Shown: positions 1-7,754 of the stretch, piece by piece | How positions within the stretch are numbered: position 1 is the first letter of the stretch | Layout of the letters: every line of letters begins with the position of its first letter | NCBI GenBank assembly: GCA_903642225.1 | Contig: CAHJWI010000005.1 | Span: forward strand, 1 to 64,000 | Direction of reading: 5' to 3' | Length of the DNA stretch: 64,000 nucleotides | Source: Acidobacteriaceae bacterium | GTDB lineage: Bacteria; Acidobacteriota; Terriglobia; Terriglobales; Acidobacteriaceae | The notes under the pieces: model-generated | What the model was told of the DNA's origin: nothing | Database searches by the model: none | Seen by the model: the letters and a program-made list of their open reading frames with translations, nothing else | Translations under genes and position numbers: made by a program

Positions 1-2
1 CC

Positions 3-689
3 ATTTACCTCTTAAACTCTGTTAATCCGTACCGGCTGGAAGGGCAGAAGACGCCGGCGATTGAAATGTGCGAGCAGTTGGACTGGCAGGTGCCGGAGCA
101 CGTGGTTGTGCCGGGCGGCAATCTGGCGAACGGGTCGGCGCTGGGCAAAGGATTTGCGGAGCTCAAGCATCTTGGGTTCATCGACCGCGTGCCGAAGATC
201 TCGGTGATTCAGGCGGAGGGGGCGAACCCTCTGTTCCTGTGGTTCACGAACGAGGAGAAGCACCTGCAGCCAGTGACGGCTGACACGCGGGCGACCGCAA
301 TCCGCATTGGGAACCCTGCGAGCTGGCGCAAGGCTGCTCGCGTGATTGACGCGACCGGCGGATGGTGCGAGCAGGTGAGCGAAGACGAGATTGCGTTGGC
401 CAAGGCGCAGATTGGTGCGGAGGGCATTGGCTGCGAACCGGCAAGCGCGGTGACGCTGGCGGGTGTCAAAAAGCTGGTAAAGGCCGGCAAGATCCAACAG
501 GGAGAGCGCGTGGTGCTGATCCTGACCGGACATACGCTCAAAGACCCGGAGTACACGATTGACTTCCACAAGGACCTGCTAGCGACCGGAAAAGTAGAGG
601 CCGATCCGTACCGGAAGCCTCCGCTGGTCCTGGAAGCGAATCAGGACGCGGTGCTGCGCGCGCTGGAAGCGGAGATGCAGTCGGCGTGA
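3..689 (+). CDS. thrC: Threonine synthase, 3' part (5' end outside window)
   Basis: PLP enzyme converting O-phosphohomoserine to threonine, the last step of threonine synthesis. The reading frame is open from base 3 and the visible 228 codons hold the family signature NSVNPYRLEGQKT, followed by the VPGGNLANG stretch that binds the PLP phosphate and a run through a C-terminal GHTLKDP motif. The catalytic lysine lies before the window. Its TGA stop overlaps the GTG start of thrB by 4 nt (GTGA), so the two are translationally coupled. Partial at the left edge only; no internal damage. Confidence 0.95.
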   Translation: MYLLNSVNPYRLEGQKTPAIEMCEQLDWQVPEHVVVPGGNLANGSALGKGFAELKHLGFIDRVPKISVIQAEGANPLFLWFTNEEKHLQPVTADTRATAIRIGNPASWRKAARVIDATGGWCEQVSEDEIALAKAQIGAEGIGCEPASAVTLAGVKKLVKAGKIQQGERVVLILTGHTLKDPEYTIDFHKDLLATGKVEADPYRKPPLVLEANQDAVLRALEAEMQSA

Positions 690-1609
690 GTTCTGTACGG
701 TTGCGCCTGCCGGCGACGTCGGCAAATCTTGGGCCGGGGTTCGATGCGCTGGGACTGGCGATGGACTTTGCGCTGCATGTGGAAGCGGCTGAGGCTTCCA
801 GGACGGCGATCAAGGCGACGGGCCGGAACGTGGACGTGGTGGAGCGGCTGGAGGACAGCCTGATTCTGCAGACCTACCGCGGAGTACTGGCGGAGCAAGG
901 GCAGGTTGCGCCGGAGCTGGAGCTGACGTTACATAACGAGATTCCGCTGGGAATGGGGTGCGGGTCGAGCGCCGCGGCGCTGGTCGCGGGAGTGACGCTG
1001 GCGGTGCATTTTGGCGGTTTGGATTGGTCGCGGCAGCAGGTTCTTAATGAGGCTTCACGGCGGGAGGGGCATCCGGATAACGTGGCCGCGTGTGTGCTGG
1101 GTGGGCTGACGGCTTCTGCGATGCAGATGAGCAGTGTGGGTGACCTGATAGTGCAGGCGGTGGCAATGCCGACAGGAACGGATTGGCCGCTGCTGCTGGC
1201 AATGCCTGCGACTTCATTTTCGACCAGAACAGCGAGGGCGCTGCTGCCGGAGATGTATAGCAAGGCGGATGCAATTGCGAATGTGCAGGCCTTGGCTTTG
1301 CTGATGGCAGCGTTTGCCACAGGTCGCGACGATCTTCTGTGCTCGGCCATGGCGGACCGAATGCACCAGCCTTACCGGTCGGCAATGTGTCCGTTGCTAT
1401 CGGTGCTGAAGCCCCTGGCGGGAACAAGCGGGATTGCGGGCGTGGCTCTTTCCGGTGCAGGGCCATCCGTGTTGCTGGTGCTGGCAGCGGACGCAGATAT
1501 TGGGGCTGCGAAGGCGCTCGTGGAGACGACTGTGGCGGCTTGTGGTCAATCTGCGGAGGTGATCGTGTCGCACATGGGCCGGGCTGCGGAGCTGGCGCTG
1601 ACGGTTTAA
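686..1609 (+). CDS. thrB: Homoserine kinase (GHMP family)
   Basis: Phosphorylates homoserine with ATP, making the substrate of the adjacent threonine synthase. The 307-residue length fits the family. The N terminus has PATSANLGPGFDALG (about residues 9-23), the GHMP ATP-binding loop PLGMGCGSSAA is at 87-97, and a glycine-rich GVALSGAGPSVL motif lies near the C terminus. The GTG start is inside the thrC stop region, giving a 4-nt overlap. A hairpin and a strong terminator follow. Confidence 0.95.
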   Translation: MSSVRLRLPATSANLGPGFDALGLAMDFALHVEAAEASRTAIKATGRNVDVVERLEDSLILQTYRGVLAEQGQVAPELELTLHNEIPLGMGCGSSAAALVAGVTLAVHFGGLDWSRQQVLNEASRREGHPDNVAACVLGGLTASAMQMSSVGDLIVQAVAMPTGTDWPLLLAMPATSFSTRTARALLPEMYSKADAIANVQALALLMAAFATGRDDLLCSAMADRMHQPYRSAMCPLLSVLKPLAGTSGIAGVALSGAGPSVLLVLAADADIGAAKALVETTVAACGQSAEVIVSHMGRAAELALTV

Positions 1610-1691
1610 GTGAAGGTAAAGATAGACGCCAAATCGCGCCAATGGTAAAGTCAAGCTGCAAGCGACTCTTGGGGAGAGTTGCAGTGCGAAG

Positions 1692-1727
1692 AACGCCCGT
1701 CGATCTCACGATCCGGGCGTTTTCTCT
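1692..1727 (+). terminator. Rho-independent terminator after thrB
   Basis: AACGCCCG (1692-1699) pairs perfectly with CGGGCGTT (1714-1721); an inner GATC/GATC pair closes the loop, and a TTTTCTCTT tract follows. It lies between thrB and the convergent permease gene. A separate 8-bp hairpin (1662-1682, one G-U pair) sits just upstream, so the thrB 3' end carries two stacked hairpins. Confidence 0.85.
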
Positions 1728-1744
1728 TGACCGGAGGCGGCAGT

Positions 1745-2554
1745 TTAGGTGCGTGGGTCGGCGAGATTTCGTAGAGCGTCCCCCAGAAAAGAAAAGGAAA
1801 GAACGCAAAGCATGACGGCAGCGGCGGGAAAGGCTGCCATGTAGGGCGCGTCGAAAAGGTGGGCGCGGGCATCGTTAAGCATTGATCCCCAGCTTGCGGT
1901 CGGCGGCGGAACGCCCAGCCCAAGGAAAGAGAGTGTGGCCTCAGCAAGGACGGCTGCGGCCATACCAATGGTGGCCTGGACGATAACGGGTTGGGCGATG
2001 TTGGGCAGAATGTGGCGACAGAGGATGCGGAGGTCGCTAGCGCCGAGGGCTCGCGCAGCTTCAACGTATTCGCGCTCGCGTGCGGCAAGTACCTGGGCGC
2101 GGACGAGGCGTGCGTAGTTGACCCACCCTGTAAGCGCCAGGGCGAATACAAGATTGCGCAGGCTGGGACCAAGGAAGGCGACGAAAGCGATGGCCAGAAG
2201 GATGCCGGGCATGGCCATAAAAGCATTCATGACGTAGACGTTGAGCACCGTGTCTCGCCATCCGCCATAGAAGCCTGCGACAGCCCCAGTAACAATACCG
2301 AGCAGGAGCGAAAGGGCCACGACCGTGACGGCGACGCCGAGCGAGATGCGCGCACCGAAAAGCACACGGGAGAGGATGTCTCGGCCGAGTTCATCGGTAC
2401 CGAAGGGATTGCCGGCACCGGGCGCTAGCAGACGCTGCGTAAGATGCACAGCGGTGGGGTCTGCCGGAGCAAGTGCGGGTGCAAAGATGGCCGTGACGAC
2501 GAAGACCGCCAAAAAGGCGGCAGCGGCGATGGACGTACGCGTCATACTGCCCAT
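1745..2554 (-). CDS. Dipeptide/oligopeptide ABC transporter permease, DppC/OppC type
   Basis: Inner-membrane permease subunit of a peptide-type ABC importer. An N-terminal membrane segment (TSIAAAAFLAVFVVTAIFA) is followed by the DppC-typical NPFGTDELGRDILSRV stretch. The EAARALGASDLRILCRHILPN region is the EAA loop that contacts the ATPase. I start at the ATG at 2554 (MGSMTRTS...), with AGGA about 12 nt upstream; a longer GTG/ATG form to 2623 or a shorter one at 2545 is possible. No ATPase, binding protein or DppB is adjacent: the matching DppB-type gene is about 20 kb away at 22494. Confidence 0.9.
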   Translation of the reverse strand: MGSMTRTSIAAAAFLAVFVVTAIFAPALAPADPTAVHLTQRLLAPGAGNPFGTDELGRDILSRVLFGARISLGVAVTVVALSLLLGIVTGAVAGFYGGWRDTVLNVYVMNAFMAMPGILLAIAFVAFLGPSLRNLVFALALTGWVNYARLVRAQVLAAREREYVEAARALGASDLRILCRHILPNIAQPVIVQATIGMAAAVLAEATLSFLGLGVPPPTASWGSMLNDARAHLFDAPYMAAFPAAAVMLCVLSFSFLGDALRNLADPRT

Positions 2555-2733
2555 CGTAATTGGTGTTCCTGCTTCTGCAACGGCACTGTACCACGGGCAT
2601 AAGTCCTTCGTGGTTCTTTGCATAGTAGTCCAGTCATGCGAAACTGCTGGTGAGCGTCGTCAGTTGACGGCACGGGTGAACGAGCAAAAAAAATTGCGGC
2701 CTGCTTAAACTGAACCGACCTGGAGACCTGGAT

Positions 2734-3744
2734 TTGAGCATGGACCTGAGAAACGAGCGCGTCGCAGTTGCGGGCGCTGGTGGATTCATTGGCGGTCACC
2801 TAACTCGCGCGCTGGTAGACCAGGGTGTCGAGGTTGTTTCGGCCACAGATCTCAAGCCGCTGGAGGAGTGGTACCAGGTGTCAGAAGGTGCGTCACTGAG
2901 AAATCTGTCGCTGGATCTAAAAGACCTGGACAACTGTCACAGGTCGCTGCAGGATGCGACAGTCTGCTTCAATCTTGCGGCTGATATGGGCGGGATGGGT
3001 TTTATCGAGAACAACAAGGCTCTGTGCATGCTGAGTGTTCTGACCAGTACGCACCTTCTGATGGCCGCAAAGGACGCGGGTTTGAAGCGCTTTTTCTTTG
3101 CGTCGTCGGCGTGTGTCTACAACGGGGATAAGCAGACGTCGCCGGACGTTGTGGCACTGAGGGAAAGGGATGCCTACCCGGCGCTGCCGGAAGACGGATA
3201 TGGTTGGGAAAAGCTTTTTACAGAACGCATGTGCCGGCATTTCTTTGAGGATTACGGTTTGGAGACGCGGATTGCGCGCTACCACAATGTCTACGGCCCG
3301 CTGGGAACGTGGACCGGCGGCCGGGAGAAGGCACCAGCGGCCGTCTGTCGCAAAGTAATCGAGGCGAAGGAAAGCGGCCGACACGAGATTGAGATTTGGG
3401 GAGACGGCCACCAGACCCGCTCGTTCATGTACATTGACGACTGCATCAAGGGCTCTCAGCTGATTGCGACAGAGGACGAGCGGGAGCCGCTGAACCTGGG
3501 CTCGAGCGAGCTGGTGACGATCAACCAGCTGGTCGATGTCGCGGAAGACATCGCCGGTATCAAGCTGGAGCGGAAGTACAATTTAGGAGCACCGAAGGGT
3601 GTCAACGGGCGCAATAGCGATAACACCCTCATTCTGAAGACGCTGGGGTGGGAGCCATCCATTCGACTGCGGGATGGTCTGGCCTTGACATATGCGTGGA
3701 TCGAACGGGAGATGCACGCGGCTGTTCCTTTAGGTGCGTATTAG
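2734..3744 (+). CDS. NAD-dependent epimerase resembling GDP-mannose 3,5-epimerase
   Basis: Extended SDR nucleotide-sugar enzyme. The Rossmann motif GAGGFIG is at 14-20. SSACVY carries C127, matching the acid/base cysteine of the plant enzyme, and YGWEK gives the Y156-x3-K160 pair. NVYGPLGTWTGGREKAPAA is strikingly like the plant GDP-mannose 3,5-epimerase (GDP-L-galactose/L-gulose formation). The specific reaction is inferred from these motifs. The TTG start at 2734 has GGAG 8 nt upstream; an ATG at 2740 is the alternative. The glycosyltransferase starts 26 nt downstream, suggesting a surface-polysaccharide operon. Confidence 0.85.
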   Translation: MSMDLRNERVAVAGAGGFIGGHLTRALVDQGVEVVSATDLKPLEEWYQVSEGASLRNLSLDLKDLDNCHRSLQDATVCFNLAADMGGMGFIENNKALCMLSVLTSTHLLMAAKDAGLKRFFFASSACVYNGDKQTSPDVVALRERDAYPALPEDGYGWEKLFTERMCRHFFEDYGLETRIARYHNVYGPLGTWTGGREKAPAAVCRKVIEAKESGRHEIEIWGDGHQTRSFMYIDDCIKGSQLIATEDEREPLNLGSSELVTINQLVDVAEDIAGIKLERKYNLGAPKGVNGRNSDNTLILKTLGWEPSIRLRDGLALTYAWIEREMHAAVPLGAY

Positions 3745-3770
3745 AACCGGCGGGAGCGCCTGAAACGCAG

Positions 3771-4547
3771 ATGATTGTAGATGCCAAGAGTGTACGAATA
3801 CTGGGCATTCCTTTCTTTACGGGAACGGTGCAGCAAGCTGTCGACCGCATGTTGGACGGCGGACTGCTGGTCGTACCGGCTGCGCCGGCGCTGAAAGATG
3901 TGCAGACTGAAGCAGCATATCGAGAGGCGATGCTGGGCGCGGATCTGGTGATCCCGGACAGCGCCTACATGGTCTTGGTGTGGCGACTTTTAAGACCGCG
4001 CACCCGCCTGCATCGTGTGTCGGGGCTGAAATATCTGCGGGAGCTGTTGCCGCGCGTCGAAATCCGCTACCCGGGATCAACCATGTGGATCATGGCCGGG
4101 GAGAAGTCTGCGCAACGCAATCTTGCCTGGCTCAAGCAGGAGGGGATTGAGGTGCCACCCAGCCACGTCTATCTGGCACCCATTTATGGAAACACGGGTG
4201 GTGCGCTAGAAGACAAGTCGCTGCTTGCACGCATCCAGGAACTGCGACCGGAGCACATCATTGTGACGATCGGCGGAGGGACGCAGGAGAGGCTGGGACT
4301 GTATTTGCGACAAAGCTTGCCCTATATGCCGGGCATTCACTGCATCGGAGCGGCCATCGCCTTCCTGTCAGGCGACCAGGTATCAATCCCGGAGTGGGCA
4401 GACCGGTTCTACTTGGGTTGGTTGTTGCGGACACTGGATGAACCGTACCGGTATGGGCCGCGTTACCTGGGGGCGATTGATCTGCTGCCACTCATGTTTC
4501 GGTATCGATCGCAACTGCCGCCATTGTCGCCGAGTACGCAGGGGTAA
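3771..4547 (+). CDS. WecG/TagA/CpsF-family glycosyltransferase
   Basis: Family that transfers an amino or uronic sugar (for example ManNAc or ManNAcA) onto a lipid-linked saccharide at the cytoplasmic face. The 258-residue length fits. ADLVIPDSAYMV corresponds to the conserved LVxPDG region; VTIGGGTQERLGLY and GIHCIGAAIAFLSGD match the second conserved half, and a basic/aromatic C-terminal membrane-contact stretch (LGWLLRTLDEPYRYG) is typical. The ATG at 3771 was chosen because homology begins there and the upstream part of the open frame overlaps the epimerase. Acceptor and donor cannot be read from sequence. Confidence 0.88.
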   Translation: MIVDAKSVRILGIPFFTGTVQQAVDRMLDGGLLVVPAAPALKDVQTEAAYREAMLGADLVIPDSAYMVLVWRLLRPRTRLHRVSGLKYLRELLPRVEIRYPGSTMWIMAGEKSAQRNLAWLKQEGIEVPPSHVYLAPIYGNTGGALEDKSLLARIQELRPEHIIVTIGGGTQERLGLYLRQSLPYMPGIHCIGAAIAFLSGDQVSIPEWADRFYLGWLLRTLDEPYRYGPRYLGAIDLLPLMFRYRSQLPPLSPSTQG

Positions 4548-4560
4548 CAAGCGGCAGTTA

Positions 4561-4597
4561 CCTACTCTGATTCCTGTAATGGGAGTAGGAGGGTTTT
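4561..4597 (+). terminator. Probable terminator after the epimerase/glycosyltransferase pair
   Basis: CCTACTC (4561-4567) pairs with GAGTAGG (4583-4589), followed after four bases by TTTT. It ends right where the sigma-54-like promoter of the next gene begins, so the two units are insulated. Confidence 0.6.
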
Positions 4598-4612
4598 GGC
4601 AGTTGGCTTGCT
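4597..4612 (+). promoter_or_regulatory. Sigma-54 (RpoN) -24/-12 promoter
   Basis: TGGCA (4597-4601) and TTGCT (4608-4612) match the sigma-54 consensus TGGCACG-N4-TTGCW at both conserved blocks, and the invariant GG and GC are exactly 10 bases apart. The predicted transcript start is near 4623, leaving about 20-45 nt of leader before the candidate ATGs of the CAP-domain gene. A GAFTGA-type sigma-54 activator is encoded at 34446-35870. Confidence 0.65.
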
Positions 4613-4666
4613 TCTACCCTGTTCGTGCTATTCCCTCTGATGCGCTCTTTTGAAAATATTGCGCTC

Positions 4667-5467
4667 ATGACGAACGCCATATTACGTCGTTTCGCGATTT
4701 ACCGTGTCGCCTATAGTCCTACCGCTCTGCGGATTGTGGTTGGTTGCTGCCTTTTGCTTGCGGTTGTCGCTCTGCAGGCGCAACAGGGGCCGCAGGCAGC
4801 GGCGGAGCAATATCTCTACAACAGTGTCAATGCAGAGCGTGCCGCGGCAGGGTTGCCAGCGTTGCGGTGGAACGCGAACCTCCACGATGCTGCCTCAGCT
4901 CATGCGATGCAGATGCGGGAAAAGAACACGTTGTCGCACCAGTTGGAGGGTGAGGCGGACCTGCTTGCGCGTGCGTTCCGTGCGGGGGTTCACTTTTCGC
5001 GGGTGTCGGAAAACGTTGCTGCCGGCGAATCAGCGCTGCAGATGCACGATGCGCTAATGCACTCGCCGCACCATCGCGACAACATCCTGGACCCCGCCGT
5101 GGACACAATTGCGATCTCCATCGCCGGCAACCACGGCGAGCTGTGGGCAGTGGAAGATTTTGCCACTGAGGTCACAACTCTAAGCCTGCTGGAACAGGAA
5201 AAGCACGTGGTAGGAGTGTTGTCCCGGGTTGGCATGCCGGTGGATTCGACACAGGAGGCGCGTGAGACGTGCAAGCAGGACACAGGCTATGTGGGTGCGC
5301 GGCCTGGATTTGTAATGCGTTACACGACCGCCGATCTGGCGCGATTGCCACAGCAGCTGCTGGCACGCCTGAAGCTCGGCCTCTATGGAAAGGCCGCCGT
5401 GGGTGCATGTGCCCCGGCCCGTACCGGTTTTAGCACCTACAGTATCGCTGTAATGCTGTACCGATGA
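4667..5467 (+). CDS. Secreted CAP-domain (SCP/PR-1-like) protein
   Basis: Exported protein of the CAP superfamily, whose members include YkwD-like bacterial proteins; the biochemical role in bacteria is usually unknown. A hydrophobic segment (RIVVGCCLLLAVVALQAQ) serves as signal peptide. The CAP core follows: YNSVNAERAAAGLPALRWN, HAMQMREKNTLSH and ENVAAGESALQMHDALMHSPHHRDNIL. A further 100 residues have no motif I recognise. There is no clear SD; ATG 4667 or 4640 both fit downstream of the sigma-54 promoter, while GTG 4625 sits at the expected transcript start. Confidence 0.82.
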   Translation: MTNAILRRFAIYRVAYSPTALRIVVGCCLLLAVVALQAQQGPQAAAEQYLYNSVNAERAAAGLPALRWNANLHDAASAHAMQMREKNTLSHQLEGEADLLARAFRAGVHFSRVSENVAAGESALQMHDALMHSPHHRDNILDPAVDTIAISIAGNHGELWAVEDFATEVTTLSLLEQEKHVVGVLSRVGMPVDSTQEARETCKQDTGYVGARPGFVMRYTTADLARLPQQLLARLKLGLYGKAAVGACAPARTGFSTYSIAVMLYR

Positions 5468-5784
5468 CGTGTGCGGTAGCTGCTGTTGCCAAGCACCTGC
5501 GGTGCACGTCATCCGGTGCTGGCGAGATGCTGAGCCGTATTGCCGGAGCAGTGGAAGAGAAGCCGGACTGGGCTGCATGCTACGAACGCGGAAAACTAAG
5601 GCCGGCCATGGTTCGTCAGCCGGCCAAAGTACACCTGCAAAGGTAAGAATGGTTCACTTCTTCAGGAGAGAGCAGGAAGCAGCGACGATTGCTGCCTTAG
5701 CATCAATGCACCAAGGGAACAGAAAGGCGCCGCCGTGGTAGCTGCTGATTGACGTCAAACCTCAGCCAACGGCCTGCTTGCCAG
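5468..5784. other. Gap with no convincing gene (317 bp)
   Basis: Short open frames of 60-90 codons occur on the plus strand (from 5464 and 5469), but they lack a ribosome site, recognisable motifs or similarity to any family I know. No terminator, tRNA or repeat is visible. It separates the CAP-domain gene from a convergent small regulator. Confidence 0.5.
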
Positions 5785-5997
5785 CTATAGGTCTGTGAGG
5801 AGGTCTGACATCGAGAGCTTGAAGCCTTGCGCAACAGTTTCAAGATAGCTCAGTGTAGGTGACTTATTCCCCAGTTCGAGCGCGCTGATGTAGGAGCGAT
5901 CAATACCGAGGAAGTCTGCAAGTTGAACTTGAGTGAAGCCGCGGCTTCTGCGAAGACTGCGAAGCCGCATGCCGAACCGGACAGAGATGTGTGCCAT
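5785..5997 (-). CDS. Small XRE-family HTH regulator
   Basis: A 70-residue protein that is almost entirely one Cro/C1-type helix-turn-helix domain. It has the GFTQVQLADFLGIDRSYISALE motif with the usual Q, A, G, S and E positions, then SPTLSYLETVAQGFKLSMSDLL. AAGGA lies 9 nt before the ATG. No effector domain and no obvious toxin partner is adjacent. It is likely a DNA-binding repressor; its target cannot be deduced. Confidence 0.85.
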   Translation of the reverse strand: MAHISVRFGMRLRSLRRSRGFTQVQLADFLGIDRSYISALELGNKSPTLSYLETVAQGFKLSMSDLLTDL

Positions 5998-6403
5998 GGG
6001 AGAAAATCCTTCAGGTTCTGAGTTAAGGCGCAGGCCGCATCGATATCCGCAATCTGTCGTCCTTTAACTACGATGGCCGCCGCTCGGAACTTAGTGGGGA
6101 TAGCCTGCAAATTTTCTCGGCGATGGTTATCGGCTGCAGGTTACTCGATCACCGCACAGAGATTACTCGGTTCTGATCCTGGGCGATCAAGATGCGCGCC
6201 GCCCGGCGCACCTGCGCTGTACAGTGTCTGGAATCGATGTGGCAGCGCATCAGAAGATAATGCCGCACGCAGACATATGCAGGAATACGTAAATGGTAGG
6301 GATCTGGTCAGGATGCGAGGGTGCAGCGGCGGATTTGTCGGTCTGGGAACGTTTGCTCGGTCTCGACAGACACAGAGGAGGATCGCATACGTAGCTGAGG
6401 CAG
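5998..6403. other. Gap between the XRE gene and tRNA-Asn (406 bp)
   Basis: No open frame here has a plausible product. The minus strand upstream of the XRE gene must hold its promoter, but I cannot assign hexamers. No direct copy of the tRNA 3' end (a possible attachment site) is seen in this stretch, so there is no positive sign of an integrated element. Confidence 0.5.
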
Positions 6404-6478
<75 letters not shown>

Positions 6479-6560
6479 ACAAGAAGACGAGGTGCCGGCG
6501 GGCGGGCGCCGGCTCAACTCGCAAGTCCAGTTATATCAAACGTGACGGCTGTGGTCAAAA

Positions 6561-7754
6561 TCAAATGGCAGCGATCGCGGGCGAGGGGAAAAGTTGTGCC
6601 GCATTCAGCCGCTGCAGCAGAGCTCGCTCTGTAATAAGGGCGATACAGCAGGCGACGACTGGAATGAGTTCGCCGAAGATACGGGTTTCCAGGAACAGAC
6701 CGTAGTGCAGCATAAAGATCGCCCAGACGGGAAAAATCCAAAGCCACAGGCGCAAGGTCTGGTCCAGCAGCAAGCGGCGATATGCAAACAGCACCGGACC
6801 GCAGAAGCCGAAGCAGCTGAGCAGCTGTAACCAGGATGCCGGTACTGCAAGGATCCAGAGATTGAGGCGGACGCGGCTCCACGACTCCGTTGGGTTGGCC
6901 GCGAAACGGTGCGTGACCCACACGTGCCACAGTACCCAAAGTGCCAGCAGGGCAAGGGCGAAGGCGCCGTCTTTCCAGGGCAGTCGGATCATCTGGCAGC
7001 CTCGGCTGTGGCTTGCGCGTGTGTCCAGGCAACGTGTCAGGACGAAGAGCGCCAGAAGAAAGAGTGTCGTTTCGCGGTTAAGTGTAGCGACAATGAAAAG
7101 CAGGGCAAAATTCCAGTAGGACCTGCGGAAATACAGCAGATACAAGCAACCTGCGAACAGGCCGAGACTGGGCAGATCGTAAATAAAGCGGAGCCGGTGC
7201 ATGGTGCCCAGAGCATAGGTGCCGGCCACCATGAGCAACGTGAGCGGATAGACAAGGGGCGTGAGCAGGCCGGTGGGGCTGGCCGCCTTGTAAATTTTGT
7301 GGGTGACCAGGCCGGCAAGCACCACGGATGCGACATCGATGGGGAACTCGACGATGTTCTCTGCACGAACGCCGAACGGGAACCACGCGCGCATGGACGT
7401 AAGGCCTGCGGCCATGGACTGGCACAGGACAGACGCATGCGCCCAACGCAGCGGCACCATGAGCAGCAGCCGGTGCTGGTAGGGGGTGCTTGCTGTCCCG
7501 GTCTCGTAATCACCGAGGTTGATGTAGCAGCGGACGAGCGTGAGGTAAAACCAGACGAGATGCAGGGTTGCGGCACCATTTAGAAAAAATGCTAACGTTG
7601 GGCCGCGGCGCGCGAGTCCAGTTGCAATCTGCGCATGTGCGACGTGAAAGCGGCCGGGTTGAAGGGGACGCGCCGTGGTGGCCAAACTAACCCGATCAGG
7701 GGCTTGAGCGTCGGTTGAGCCCTGGGTTTGAATTTGGCTTTGGACCCGGCTCAC
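6561..7754 (-). CDS. Polytopic membrane protein, function unknown
   Basis: 397 codons starting at a GTG that overlaps the upstream stop by 4 nt, with GGAG 8 nt before it (inside the preceding gene). After a polar N terminus of about 35 residues, the chain is dominated by hydrophobic segments such as GAATLHLVWFYLTLV, SVVLAGLVTHKIY, LVYPLTLLMVAGTYALG, FALLFIVATL and DGAFALALLALWVLWHVWV. These alternate with Arg-rich loops such as YFRRSYWN. LNRETTLFLLALF is a notable polar/charged motif between helices. It may be a GT-C-like or polymer-export protein, but no family motif proves it. Confidence 0.75.
   Translation of the reverse strand: MSRVQSQIQTQGSTDAQAPDRVSLATTARPLQPGRFHVAHAQIATGLARRGPTLAFFLNGAATLHLVWFYLTLVRCYINLGDYETGTASTPYQHRLLLMVPLRWAHASVLCQSMAAGLTSMRAWFPFGVRAENIVEFPIDVASVVLAGLVTHKIYKAASPTGLLTPLVYPLTLLMVAGTYALGTMHRLRFIYDLPSLGLFAGCLYLLYFRRSYWNFALLFIVATLNRETTLFLLALFVLTRCLDTRASHSRGCQMIRLPWKDGAFALALLALWVLWHVWVTHRFAANPTESWSRVRLNLWILAVPASWLQLLSCFGFCGPVLFAYRRLLLDQTLRLWLWIFPVWAIFMLHYGLFLETRIFGELIPVVACCIALITERALLQRLNAAQLFPSPAIAAI

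Noticed and set aside
1610-1691. c-di-GMP or other riboswitch after thrB
   Set aside because: It lacks the conserved GEMM core sequences and no plus-strand gene follows the terminator within reach.
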